Of a stretch of DNA of 64,000 bases, positions 52,471 through 63,521 are shown piece by piece. Both the position numbers and the translations under genes were made by a program. The notes below the pieces were generated by a model. The model saw only the letters and a list, made by a program, of their open reading frames with translations. It ran no database searches and was not told the origin of the DNA. Every line of letters begins with the position of its first letter. Position 1 is the stretch's first letter. This DNA comes from Coffea arabica (lineage: Eukaryota > Streptophyta > Magnoliopsida > Gentianales > Rubiaceae), in contig NC_092312.1 of the NCBI RefSeq assembly GCF_036785885.1, forward strand, positions 19,052,001 to 19,116,000, in the 5' to 3' direction.

Positions 52471-54890
52471 GTAGTATGATTAATGGCTGATCAGCCGGTC
52501 AAATTAAAGATTTTCTTTTTACGACAATGATAATATTTTTATAACATAAATCTATCCTAATCTATAAGGATAGCAAGGCTAAATGGGCTGTGCAGTAGGA
52601 TTAACGGTTGATCAGTGGATCAAATTAGATATTTTATTTTCCGACAATTATAGGAGAGTAAGGGAGTAACAAGTTATTAAAATCTATCCTAATCTAGAAG
52701 AAGTAGAAGGCTAAAAGGGCTGTGTAGTAGGATTAATGGCTGATCAGCAGATCAAATTAAATATTTTATTTTCCGGCAATTATAAGAGAATCTAAAGAAA
52801 TCATATATATATATATATATAATAAAGTCGTATTTTCATTCTTATCCTTTCATGTTTTTTCTTTCCTACGTGACTTAACGAGACGGCAAGTACTTTCCTA
52901 CGTGACTTGCCCTTTTTTTGTTTAGATATATATCAATTCTTATTTCCTATAAGAATTCTTAATAATATATAATTCTTATTTTCTACCCAAAAAAGGAACT
53001 AGAAAGTAATGCGATATAAATAAAAGAGATATAAATATTTCTATTAGATATATCTCCAAATTCATGCCAATAATTTGTGTACTGCATAAGGAACCGAAGT
53101 AAATAAGAATTGTTATCACTATAAAAAGTTGAAAAGTAATTAATTTCAAAAGAAACCATTAATAACAGAAGTCAATATATGATGTTGCAAATAGGATCCT
53201 TAATAAATTTTATTATTAAGTGCGTTATCAAGGCATAGTGCATAGCACGAAATTTATGGAAAAGAAAAAGTTAATTGAATCTAATTAACTATATGTATTT
53301 GACCCGCACAGTCAAAAATAAATTCCCATTTGAGCACGGATTTGTAAATTCCTATAAACCTGTTCGATATTAATCAAAACATGCAGGTTATACTCATTGC
53401 TAAGTTATATGATTCACAATACATCTCTGCTCAGATGGTGTGGAGTATTTAGTTTGTGGACCCACACCATAGGAATCCATGCACTTAAAGGACTCGATAT
53501 AGTTGAGGTGGTCTTTCAAAATAGGTAAAATCTGTCTTGAAAACGCACTTTTATTTTCTATAAGAATTCTTAATATTATAAGATTCTTATTTTCTATCCA
53601 AAGTTATGTATTTTAAACAATTTAAATCAAGATAAACCTATTTTTAATGTTCTTATCAATTCTTATTTCTTATGCCTACACTACATATAGCCTTTAATAT
53701 ATTAATTTCAAGTATCAAATTCATGATTAGGTATTTTCAATGCAAGCAGTTGGCACATTAAAGTATCGATTTTGGGTTTTCACTCCTTTTGATTATCAGG
53801 TATATCTTCTTTCATTACATATATTTTTTTTTTAAAAAAAGGCATGTTGATCTTCAATTGTAAAAGTTTAGTAACATATCTTGAATTTTTTTTTATTTTC
53901 TGTTTGTTTTTTTATGAACACAGAGGATTAGTAATATATCTTGAATTAGTAATAAATTTCTCTTATATTTCACATATTATATCTCACATAATATTTTTGC
54001 CTTTAATTTTGATAAATCATTATCAGATTGGTGAAACCGACAACCAATACCAACCTAAAACATCTTCTTCGCATATCTCAATTAGTATAATAGATTATTC
54101 TAATCAACACATTTCAATACACTTCATATGAATCATTCATCAGAAGGTTCAACAAAAATCACAGAGGAAGGGAATTCTCATAAAAAGATTTGCATGAGAA
54201 GGTAGATTTAATATACTATTTTACTTTCTTAAATTATAATATTTACGTATTGTTATACATAACTTTGAATGCGATAAATCATTTATCTTTTTATACTTAG
54301 TTATTCTGCTTTGCTATCATGCAGTGATAATGAAAAATCAATAAATGCTGATTTGCACAAACAAATCGAGGAGAATGTTCAAACAGAATAAAAACAAAAA
54401 CGAGTTTTTGAAGAGTAGAATATTATTTGATACTATTTACTGCACTTTTTATTTATTTTCAAATTTTTTATTGTTATGGTATTGTCAAATGTTATTTTTT
54501 TCATTTTTAAATTATTATTTATTGAATTAGATGTTCAAATTTATATTATAAGAATACTTTATACTACAATGCGCATATAGTAATATATTTAAAAAAGATT
54601 ATAATAAAATATATATTAAGTTTGTATTTCATATCGACAATTTTTATAAAATTAATTAAATAGTTTATTATTTTCGAAAATTTCCGTTAAACGAACGGGA
54701 ACAAAACTAGTTGTGTATAAGGAAGTAGCAGGTTATTAAAATATGTCCTAATCTAGAAGGAATAGAAGGCTAAAACGGCAGTGTAGTAGGATTAATGACT
54801 GATCAGCGGGTCAAATTAAATATTTTATTTTCTGGCAATTATAAGAGAATATAAAGAAATTGTGTATAAGGGAGTAACAAGTATAAGAAT
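52471..54890. repeat. four-copy degenerate tandem repeat, 124-149 bp units
   Basis: Units start at GTAGKAT-GATTAAYGG-TGATCAG: 52471, 52595, 52727 and 54786. Each carries TCAAATTA, ATTTTATTTTC and CAATTATA, and the first three continue into TCCTAATCTA and AGGCTAAA-GGGC. Unit 3 is split by the Helitron at 52801-54710; without it the unit is 149 bases. The fourth unit ends near 54890. Confidence 0.8.
52801..54710 (+). mobile_element. non-autonomous Helitron
   Basis: The 1910-bp insertion starts TCATATATAT and ends with the hairpin CCGTT-aaacg-AACGG (54684-54698) followed eight bases later by CTAG, the hallmarks of Helitron termini. It sits between host A (52800) and T (54711) with no target duplication. 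The next tandem copy preserves the unoccupied site: AAAGAAA|TTGTGTATAAGG at 54853-54871. The interior is AT-rich, with small frames only and no Rep/helicase. Confidence 0.88.
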
Positions 54891-55116
54891 TTGATTAGAC
54901 TAAATGGATGTTCTGACATAGATAAAGTTTGAATCCCCCGATCTATAACCTAAAAAGAAATTTAATCCGTTTTTTGTGACCATTGAGCCAAAATTTAGTG
55001 GTTGGTCAAATTAGAGATCCAACGTGCTTGAATGAATTGTGTTTTCATGTCAGAGGATTGATGATCACTTTGGTGATGGATTGTGTTCGATGAATCAGAT
55101 ACTGTATAAAGTATAG

Positions 55117-55250
55117 GGAAAATGGCCAATTTAGTCCCCAAATTTTTTTTTACTGTCAATTTGATCCCTACTTAATTTTTTGGGCCAATTTAATCCCTAT
55201 ACTTACTTATTGGTTCCAATTGAGGAATACCGCGGCGGCGCCACCTTGTA
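55117..55250. mobile_element. MULE-like terminal sequence
   Basis: GGGAAAATGGCCAATTTAGT begins at 55119, followed by alternating 'TTTGATCCCTA' and 'TTTAATCCCTA' phrases. Such ends are typical of plant non-autonomous elements. No inverted partner was found before 56 kb, so the element is truncated or the partner has diverged. Confidence 0.45.
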
Positions 55251-55312
55251 ATTTCAATCAAGTTTTTAATTAAGCACTTAAGTAGGGGTATTTCGGGTAT
55301 TTCTAATGGTAA

Positions 55313-55468
55313 CTCCGAGGCCCCATTAACTCCCCCTCTTCCCTTGACCAGCTTCACCTCCTCAACCTCTACAACAACCGTCTTAACAGCACCATCAGCC
55401 CTCTCACCCGCTGCCTCAACCTCAAGCTCCTCTATCTCTCCAGCAACGACATCTCCGGCGAAATCCCA
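55313..55468 (+). pseudogene. LRR receptor-like kinase fragment (LRR-III type)
   Basis: A 52-codon stretch begins LRGPINSPSSLDQLHLLNL and continues through YNNRLNSTISPLTRCLNLKL to SSNDISGEIPS. It covers two canonical plant leucine-rich repeats (LxxLxLxxNxLxGxIP). The flanks do not encode further repeats or a kinase, so it is a captured or relict exon piece. The 'RLN-T-SPLT-C-NLKLLYL' wording resembles pollen/LRR-III receptor kinases. The open frame continues past the match into unrelated sequence. Confidence 0.72.
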
Positions 55469-55763
55469 TCAACAGAAAGAAAAAACCCAAAAAGAAAAAT
55501 ATTAATATTCGGTAATTTCCCTCGTGCTTTTGCCGCGACCCATCTGCTGCTGCCTTTTGCCTTTGCCGGTGGGATGGGCCTGCAACTTTTAACCTAAAGT
55601 GAGAGGACATGTAAAAACGGAAAATGTTGAAAATAATCGGAAGATGAATGCTCGTTTCTTGCAAAGATCACTTCCCAGTTGGAAACAACAATTAGGTGCT
55701 CACATTTTATCACGACCAAACTCCTATAAAAATAACATCGTAGCACTTTACTAATTTACTTAC

Positions 55764-56159
55764 ACTATTTCAGTGTACCGAAGTCTCCATGCTGGAAACC
55801 CAAGATGGCATCTTGTGGATCCATAAATTAGTAGCAGATCAGGATCAGCTCCTCCAGAACCTGTTAAGACAATACTAACAAGAATAATATAAACTTGCAC
55901 AGACAATGCTAGAAAAATATCTGCTAAATGTTCGGAAAATCTGGGAAGCCAAAAAGAGGCAAGACAGGATACCAATGGCTCCTAAAGCTTCAGCCATTTG
56001 AGGCTCTGTAAAATCTGACTTTTCCTTAGTACCATTTGCATAGTGCTTTACAAAGAGATAATTAGCTGCTTTGGCAACTGCTTCTTTTCCATCCTCAAAT
56101 GAAACAAACTCCAAAGTCAGATTTCTGCGGGTAACAAGCCGACCATTAACAGCAGCCTC
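55764..56159 (-). pseudogene. LEW1: NUS1/LEW1 cis-prenyltransferase subunit, two C-terminal exons only
   Basis: LEW1/NUS1 is the ER accessory subunit of dehydrodolichyl diphosphate synthase, needed for dolichol and N-glycosylation. Exon 56159-55973 encodes NGRLVTRRNLTLEFVSFEDG and then KEAVAKAANYLF; exon 55860-55764 encodes GADPDLLLIYGSTRCHLGFP followed by AWRLRYTEIV. Junctions are clean (phase 1, then a GTAAGT donor in phase 2). The next exon, which should carry HMGPLKS and the C-terminal RxG-type motif, was not found down to 52 kb; LRR and MULE-like debris lies there. Upstream exons were not found between 56.2 and 58.8 kb. It could be a transposon-broken gene, or a live gene whose other exons I missed. 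It lies downstream of MED32 on the same strand, as I recall for Arabidopsis. Confidence 0.75.
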
Positions 56160-56579
56160 CTGCAAGAAATCACAATCCAAGTCTATTATGCACCATCTTT
56201 CTTTCAAGTTTATCAAAATTCAACTAGAGCTTTGCATCAAACCTATGACATTGGCTATATCAACACTTTTTCCCCCACTAAAGCCATACTTGGAAAGGCG
56301 TTACTTAGCTATTCCATTTAAATAATCATATCCTGTTGCTTCCTTTCATGTTTCCTAACACCTTTATTATCCTTCAGTCCACCATTACAAGTTAATATTT
56401 CACTCTTCAATCCAAATAATTGGACTGGCTACAGAGACCATGTATCTTGAAAAAATATTACCACTCAGGCAATAAGCAGGAGAAAGGGCTTTGACACATC
56501 TCTTGGGCTCAACAACTCGGCAAATCAAAACTTCATTGGATAAATACAGAGAGCATGCTGCCCAAAATTTTAGGACTAC

Positions 56580-57947
56580 ACGATTCCTTCAATTGAGTTG
56601 ATCTTAGTACAAATGAGGGGTTTTGAGGGTTGTTTGTAACCCTAGGACCAACTGTTATCTTTTTGCTCAAAAGTCATAGTTTATTCTTTTGTACTAGTAC
56701 TTAACCTGGAAAGGCGTACATGTAGTCGAGTTTCACTTGTGCATTCCGTTTACTCGATTTTGGATGTGAAATCTTCAATTGTTTTACTTTGATGATTTTA
56801 GGGTTTATTGGCGATTAAAGCCAGTTTGAAGTGAAAACTTTTGAAGTATCTGTACTTGAACCGGTGAGTGTACCATTCCTCTCATTTGCTAGTTAACTTG
56901 GTTTCTGTCCCTGCAATCTGCGATTTAAATGATTGCACTATCTGTTTATTCTGTTTGAGACGAGGGTGTACTTTATCACACTCATTCTCTTGTCTGTCCA
57001 TATGCCTATTTACTGTGTATAATCTGTTAATTGTATCTGAGTCTGTTCGGACGTCGTTTGGAGGCTGGTATCCAACGACCTTTCTGTGACCTCTGAACTC
57101 AACACCTGTGGCTAGTTACTCAAGTCGAGCCGGCAAGAGTCTGGTCGATTAGATAACGAACCACGGTAGTCTGTTTTGGGAATCTTTGGGTATTGAAACT
57201 CTTGATTCCGGTATACTCAAGTATTACCTTTACTGTTCTTGAATGGAGTTCGGGCCCGGTAGGGGTATGTTTGGTGGACGAAATTTGGTGTAAAGTGGGG
57301 TCTACGAATATGTTGGTTCTATTTACGTTGACGGAGAGTCAACGGGTTCGGATCAAGTACTGCAAATGGAAATCTGGCTCCTGAGAGCCACTTGTATCTT
57401 TTCCCTTTGAATCATTGTGTCTAAATGCTTTTCTTGATATTTGGTATGTGTATTTGATTGATTAAACTTGAAAGGCCATGATTTTACCTCTACATGTTTG
57501 GTACCTCATTGAGCGTAAGTTCATACCCTTTCTGTTGCCTTTGTTTTCCTTACAGGGGACAAACTTGGAAAATCACGGTTTTGAAAGAAAAGGATCAAGC
57601 TAGTATATATGTCATGTTGTTAAACTCTTTAAAAACGAAGTCCTAATTGTATTTTGTGTAGTATGAGTACCTTGGATCGCACTTTATGTTAATTTGTTCG
57701 AGACTTCAATGTAAATATATGTATAAGTGTTTAACCTTGTCGATTAAATGTATTCCGTTGAAACTGTGATTTTATGGTTTGGTAGGCATGTTCTCACCTT
57801 AGTAGTTTCCGATTGTTCAATTTTTTTGGGTCCTATCGCGCGTACTATGCTTGGTTTGTGTGAATAGAGTCCGTAGTCTTGACGAGAGTTGAGTAGGCGA
57901 TCCGCCGAACCCTTTGGTTCGCCTTAGGGTGAGGTGGGATTGTCACA
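56580..57947 (-). mobile_element. LTR-like insertion
   Basis: The minus strand begins TGTGACAATCCCACCTCACC at 57947, a start common among plant Ty3-type LTRs, and the following 1.3 kb is moderately GC-balanced, non-coding and unlike its neighbours. The other boundary, a target duplication and an internal region were not found, so this may be a solo LTR or another transposon. It lies where upstream LEW1 exons would be expected. Confidence 0.35.
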
Positions 57948-58805
57948 AAACTAATCGATATGAGTCATTTTACACATAACCGAACTAGATCTTGGGCTTG
58001 TGCGGTGGCAAAGATTAAGAATTCGGATGATGAGTACTGAGATAATGCATAGCCTGACATTTTCCTGACAAATGATTGCTTGCCCTAATAAAACACTCTC
58101 TCTGTATTCCAGGATATCCTGGAAATCAAAACCATCATTCCAGTGAAACTTCTTACGGATGTAGGCTAATGAACAAGCATTCTCAAGCGAATAGTAGGGT
58201 GACTTTTAGTTATATCACCAACTTAACTTCTTAGGCAGAGAAACTTGGCCAATCTACAATATGTTCTAATAACTCAAGAATACTTGGGCAGGACATGTGA
58301 TGCATAAGAATGAAAGTTTAACCTTGACACGAATGAAAAAGCAAAGAAGATGAGCTCCAAATCTGAAGCGATAAAACAATTTCAACAGAACTAATAAAGA
58401 TCAAACCACAGATTGCCCATCCAACCAATGCACGTGATTAAGCACACTAGAGATGAACATATTAATATTGAAGGTACCCACCCAAACGTCATTATGCAAC
58501 ACTTGACTAAAGCTCAAATGGTGTTAAAAGAAATAAGTCTCAGCATGTGAAACTCACATTTAAAAAAAAAAAAAAAAATCCTAGATGTTACTGCACAAAA
58601 ATCAGCTAACAATCTGAATGACTTCATTTTGGAGAATACATATGCCAGCCATGTGTGACAATGAGAGCATCCGAGGTACAAGACAACTGATATTCACCTA
58701 AATTTTCTCAACAATTACTCAGCAATTCAACATGATCACATTGTATGACAAGTAAATTCGTTTACACAAATATAAACAACTCAACAACAAAAAGCCCATG
58801 CTTAC

Positions 58806-59240
58806 CTATTGAGCTGCATCTTCAGAAAATCTTGCATCAAATGGAGCTGATGAATGGGAATGTGAAGAACCACCAGCAGTTCCACCATGCTGCAGTTCAA
58901 TAACTAGCCATCTAACAGCTTTACTCATCTGCTCCAGGCGAACTGCACTTATGGGTGGAAGACCACTTGTGGCAGCCTGCCCTGGCTTCCTTGCAACCGA
59001 GCCAGTGGCCTCATCTACGAGACACTCAGAACCTATTCTTTGTTTCACAGACTCCACAAACTCCTCTGCTTGATCACAAGCTACTCTAAACAATTCCCAT
59101 CGCTGTTTAAAATTTTCCAATGCTGCATCAGTGGCCGCCGTTTTTTGACCCTCAGAACTTTCCTTAGCTTCAAGTACATTGGCAGCTGCAGCAACAAATT
59201 CTTCATAGGCATTGTTCAGGGAGTCCACATGATTGTCCAT
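58806..59240 (-). CDS. MED32: Mediator complex subunit 32 (MED32, MED29-like)
   Basis: Tail-module subunit of the Mediator co-activator linking transcription factors to RNA polymerase II. One coding exon, 144 residues. The sequence MDNHVDSLNNAYEEFVAAAA, LENFKQRWELFRVACDQAEE, FVESVKQRIGSECLVDEATG and AVRLEQMSKAVRWLVIELQH follows the plant family closely, and FDARFSEDAAQ ends it. The largely helical layout suits a Mediator coiled-coil subunit. The ATG at 59240 is chosen because an acceptor (CTTGTAG) lies just upstream; an in-frame ATG at 59282 would fall in the intron. The stop codon is followed at once by GTAAGC, a good splice donor. Confidence 0.94.
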   Translation of the reverse strand: MDNHVDSLNNAYEEFVAAAANVLEAKESSEGQKTAATDAALENFKQRWELFRVACDQAEEFVESVKQRIGSECLVDEATGSVARKPGQAATSGLPPISAVRLEQMSKAVRWLVIELQHGGTAGGSSHSHSSAPFDARFSEDAAQ

Positions 59241-59951
59241 CAAACACCTACAAGGTGCCGTGTTTAACATCACTTCAATCACATCGTATCATTGTCACAA
59301 CATAAAGGGGGAAATAGTCCACTGCATTATTTCCTAAAATTACAAAACATGAAGTTCGTAATGCATATGTAGAAGATTTCTGGTTAAACAACATGTTTGA
59401 AATTACAAGATGCAATTAACAGATCAGCAAAAATGACTCGGATAATTTATTATAAAAGACTATCCCCTCCCTTTCGCCTTCACCACACCATCAGATAACC
59501 ATCAGCTGATATATGAAACCCTCACCAAGCCATACAATTGTGGGATTTCTCTCATCTTGCCTTTTTTTTTCCCCTCTGTAATCTCCCCTTTTCAGGCCGT
59601 TCAACTATTAAACAAGCACTCACCAGACGACACCACTATTCATACAGAACACAACCCACAACAAGCCGCAACCTCATTATAAAACTTATATATATGAAAG
59701 ACAACGATATCCAAAAAGATGAATCAAGGCCTCCAGACCTTCATATCTGTCCAATGGAAATTAACAAACAACATGTAAATCTCACTCCAACAGGCAAAGA
59801 CCAAGTCAATATGCCCGGACCTGGCTAATAAACAAACCCCACAAAAAGTGCCTTTCGTTGTACTGAAAATTGGAGATTATCCAGTGCTCAAGAAGGCTAG
59901 GTCCTAGTGAATTTAGTATCAGCAGTAGCTTATAACTGCTTATCCCCCAAG

Positions 59952-59990
<39 letters not shown>

Positions 59991-60341
59991 AGACATAAGC
60001 ATAATTATTGCAGAGGCAATAAAATCAGGGAAATCTTTTCCCTGCTTCTTTTTCAAAGAAAAACTTCTCTTTTCTTCTGTTATTTTTCCACATATATAGC
60101 TGATTTTTTCTCTTTTCGCTATGTTCTTGTAGTAATCTAAGGCCAAAAACTTAAAAGAAAAAGGAAAAGTCAACAGAATCGGAAACAAACAGCAGATGCT
60201 AAAATAGAGAGGCTATTATCAATCAAATCAACAAGCAAAGCTTCAATGCTTAGCCCCCCCCAAAAAAAAAAAGAGTAACAAAAAGAGAGAGAGAGAGAAG
60301 AAGAAAAGGAAAAAAATTACAACAGAGATCTGTGAACTCAC
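59241..60341 (-). other. probable 5' leader intron of MED32
   Basis: Acceptor CTTGTAG near 59248 and donor GTGAGT at 60341-60336 would remove about 1.1 kb. The region has poly-pyrimidine runs and an (AT)n tract at 59954-59987. No coding exon seen. Inferred from splice motifs only. Confidence 0.45.
59954..59987. repeat. (AT)17 microsatellite
   Basis: AT run in the probable leader intron of MED32. Confidence 0.85.
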
Positions 60342-60470
60342 AAAAAGAAGCCGAACCCAGAATTCGTTTTCTATTGTTCTTTCTACGTTCTGCCCAACTA
60401 CAAATAGCTCCAGTTATTGCAAGGAAAATACGAAAGGGGGAACTCATTCCATCGCTCCTAAAAATAAAAA
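60342..60470 (-). other. probable 5' leader exon of MED32
   Basis: A GC-richer block ends at a good GTGAGT donor. It contains an upstream ATG at 60447 opening MSSPFRIFLAITGAICSW, which would be an upstream reading frame if the exon is transcribed as supposed. Confidence 0.35.
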
Positions 60471-61791
60471 TTTGCTAACCAAAAAAAAAAAATTTTTTTT
60501 TAAAGAAGGTAAAAAATAATAATACCCGCATCGCACATTCACGTTACCGGGCTAGTATGGGTCCGAAACCTATGCCGCTAGGCTTGGACCCAATCCTTTG
60601 AGACCCATCATTTGTTTAGTGGATTTAAAATGCCGAGAGCTCAAGGGAGGAATGATGTGGAGGCCCGTATGTATTTTCTAAGTTGACAGCCCAAATAATT
60701 GTTATCAATTTGCCCCTCTTCTCAATGCAGCAAATTCAATGAACTTGACGGCCGGTAGTAAAGTCGGATGAAGCACAAGCATATTATGTTGTCAAAATTT
60801 TGGTGCATTATCAAATGATATGAACATCTATATAAATTCTCACATTAACCAAGAAAATGCGGCTGTCCCCTGCATTTCCTATTGAAATCGACCTTTGTGG
60901 AATTTTAGGTGTACTCTATCATGTAGGGATTCCAAGAGTTTTTATGATCATGGATTTTTCCGGTATTTTAGTAGCCATATTCATTTGTCTATTTTTAAAA
61001 AAATTTTAATCGTTGATAGGAGATCAAAAAGAACGAAGAATGAATTGAATATTCTTTTGACGTTTGTCCTATTTTTTTTATTTTTAAAGGCTGAATGAAA
61101 GCTGAAGCGGGAATACTCCCGTGGCAATTATGAACTCATGATGTTTTGGTTACAATAATCCACCAACTAATATGGTTAAATTCTTAAGAGTACTTCGTAA
61201 TTCATTAGACACTCGCTAATACGCTTATGTCGTACTTAATTTACCATCTAATCCACCAATTAATATACACTTATGACATTATTTTTTTAAAAAAATATTA
61301 ACACTTAAACTCTATCTTATGGACACTTGTTAGACAGGCCTTTTTATTAATAAGTTCTGTATGGGAGCATCTTCTTGATTTGGTCGTCCAATTACCAAAG
61401 GTAGCTTGAATTTAAATGGATGAAATTAATTGTGAAACATGACTATGGTTGTTTTAGGACCCGGACTCATACATTTCCTTTATTATTACCCTGTCAAATG
61501 AAATTGTTCGATCATATGTAATTAAGTCCAGATAATCACAAGAAGTTGATGTTGATCGTTTCCATTTCTTTTTTTTTTTTTTTTATCTTTTCCTTGCATA
61601 ATCCTCAATTCAACTCATCAATAATGAGTGGCGCAGGACCATGCCCGCGTCCAACAGCGGGTAATTGTTATTGAACACTTGTTTGTTCAAACATCGTCCC
61701 AGCCATTTTCTGCGAGATTTGTAGTGCATGACAACGTGAAGTGTGAACACAAAATTCCTGCAAATTTTCGACAATATCACTTGCCAGTAAT
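60471..61791. other. intergenic region
   Basis: Probable MED32 promoter on the left, then AT-rich DNA. No gene recognised. Confidence 0.4.
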
Positions 61792-62055
61792 TAGGGATGT
61801 AATCGAGCCAAGTCGAGCCAATATCACTTGCCAATATCACTATAATTAGGGACGTAATCGAGCCAAGTCGAGCTCGAGTATCACTATACTCGAGCTCGAC
61901 TCGACTCATACACACAGAAGCTCGAGCTCGACTCGAGCTCGATCGAGCCCGAAAATCGATACTCGAAGATCGACTCGAAGAATTTCATTTAGGCTCGAGA
62001 CTCGACTCGACTCGATAAGGCTGGGTCTTTGATGGATTTCCGCCGAACTCACGGG

Positions 62056-62082
62056 CTCCTATCAGCGCAACGCTGATAGGAG
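62056..62082. repeat. perfect 12-bp hairpin
   Basis: CTCCTATCAGCG, a three-base loop CAA, then CGCTGATAGGAG. It sits at the border between the CGAG-rich end and the cargo of the large hAT-like element. Confidence 0.85.
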
Positions 62083-62659
62083 CTGCTCCCCACGAGCACA
62101 GATACAAGAGATTTGTCTCTTTATTTCAAGTTCTCGTTTAGGCATTTCTTCAAACAGTAGAAGGGCATACGAAAATTCTAAAGATCCCATCAAATTCCAA
62201 CGAAAGAAAGACCCAAAACTTGTAATCAAAATACGATTTCGGTCCAACAAAGGCCAAAGAGTATACTCAGCCATGAAAATTGTAAATAACTCCAGATTAA
62301 AAAAATTCAAGAAGAAACTAGCAAAAGATGGTTCCAGAAAATATCAAATTGAAATTCAAGTTGGAAAGCAAAGAATAGCTCACGGGGCGTTTTAAATGAA
62401 GAATTGGATAACCGTGGCGGTATGGGCAAACTCCGACGACCCAGCAGTGGCGGCTGCTCCTCCTCTGTTTCCCGTCGGTTCTTTTTTTTATTATTATTAT
62501 TTTTTGGCCGAGAGTAATAGGATAATGGCAGATGGATTGAAATCTCTGGGTCTCTGAGAGATTTCGTCCCCTTATCAATTCAGGATAACAAGTTTCCTAG
62601 TCGATCTTGGCCCATTTTAATGCCAGAGACACAGAGCCAAAAACAGAGGAGCACTTACC

Positions 62660-62940
62660 TAAGTGAGCCAGAGATGAGCAGTGATGAACCAGCGATGAAC
62701 TAGTGAGATCTTGGTTCGACACTCGGCAGCAATGAACCAGCACGGCAGGACACAGCCAACAGGAGACGTAGAGCGCGGCGGACTGGCGGAGGCCGGAGAG
62801 GCAGAGAGCAGCTTCGATTTGGGACTTGGGACTTGGGACTTGTTAAGGCGATGGCGATGGCGATGGCGATGGCGATGGAGTCTCACAGATGCGGCGAGCA
62901 ACGGCGTCGGCGACGAACGGAGTGAGGGTGTAGATCTAAA
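62660..62940 (-). other. transcript-like cargo segment with simple repeats
   Basis: On the minus strand the block is GC-rich, holds five CGCCAT/GGCGAT hexamers (about 62847-62877) and three copies of a 7-base AAGTCCC unit (62818-62842), and ends at CTTAG|GTAAGTGC, an ideal splice donor at 62659. It resembles a first exon or leader of a plant gene carried inside the element. No protein family recognised. Confidence 0.4.
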
Positions 62941-63397
62941 TCAGTCAGAGTCAGTGGCTGCTGGCTGGTAAAGTGAATTTTTTTGCTAGGCTTTCTTCGA
63001 ACGGAGAAGAAAGTCGCACAGAGAAGGAAGAAAGTCTTTTCTTCCTTTTTTTTTGTAGACATTTTTTCTTTTTAGTGTTTTTTACAATTATGTTATTACT
63101 TTTTTGCCATTATATGATTTTATTATAAAGAAGGGTATATTGTAAATTCTATAAAACTTATACCCATAATGGTCATTTTATAATTATAATAAATATATAT
63201 TATTTAAATTATAAATATTTAACACGGCTAGCCACGAGCCCGAAAAATGCGACTCGAAACTCGACTCGATGTGGAGTCGAGCTACTCGAAACTCGACTCG
63301 AACTCGGGTTGACCGAGTTCGAGTCGAGTTGTTGACGCTCGGCTCACTAACATCCCTACTTGTCACTCTTGAAATTTGAAAGCTACCACGTACGTGT

Positions 63398-63521
63398 GTT
63401 TCGTTCACTTTAAACTTTTTATAACATTTGCAACATGCTTCAAAATATAACATTAAAAAGTTTCGTTCACTTTAAACTTTTTATAACATTTGCAACATGC
63501 TTCAAAATATAACATTAAAAA
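63398..63521. repeat. 62-bp perfect tandem duplication
   Basis: The block starting GTTTCGTTCACTTTAAAC at 63398 is repeated at 63460 without visible change, immediately outside the right end of the large hAT-like element. Confidence 0.92.

Larger units (their letters stand above)
61792..63358. mobile_element. large composite hAT-like element with cargo
   Basis: Starts TAGGGATGT (61792) and ends ACATCCCTA (63358), an exact 9-bp inverted pair, with dense GAGTCGAG/CTCGAG words for 240 bases at the left end and 130 at the right, as in the smaller elements at 13427 and 32722. A second start (TAGGGACGTAATCG) lies at 61847, so the left end is duplicated. The 1.2-kb middle differs: GC-rich, with simple repeats and a transcript-like segment. 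The 8-bp flanks do not match convincingly. Confidence 0.6.

Noticed and set aside
60250-60447. 65-codon minus-strand frame as a separate gene
   Set aside because: Better explained as an upstream frame in the MED32 leader exon running into its intron; the tail reads through poly-pyrimidine.
62711-62971. 86-codon frame with Arg-Trp repeats
   Set aside because: Produced by reading the GGCGAT hexamer repeat; it is antisense to the transcript-like cargo.
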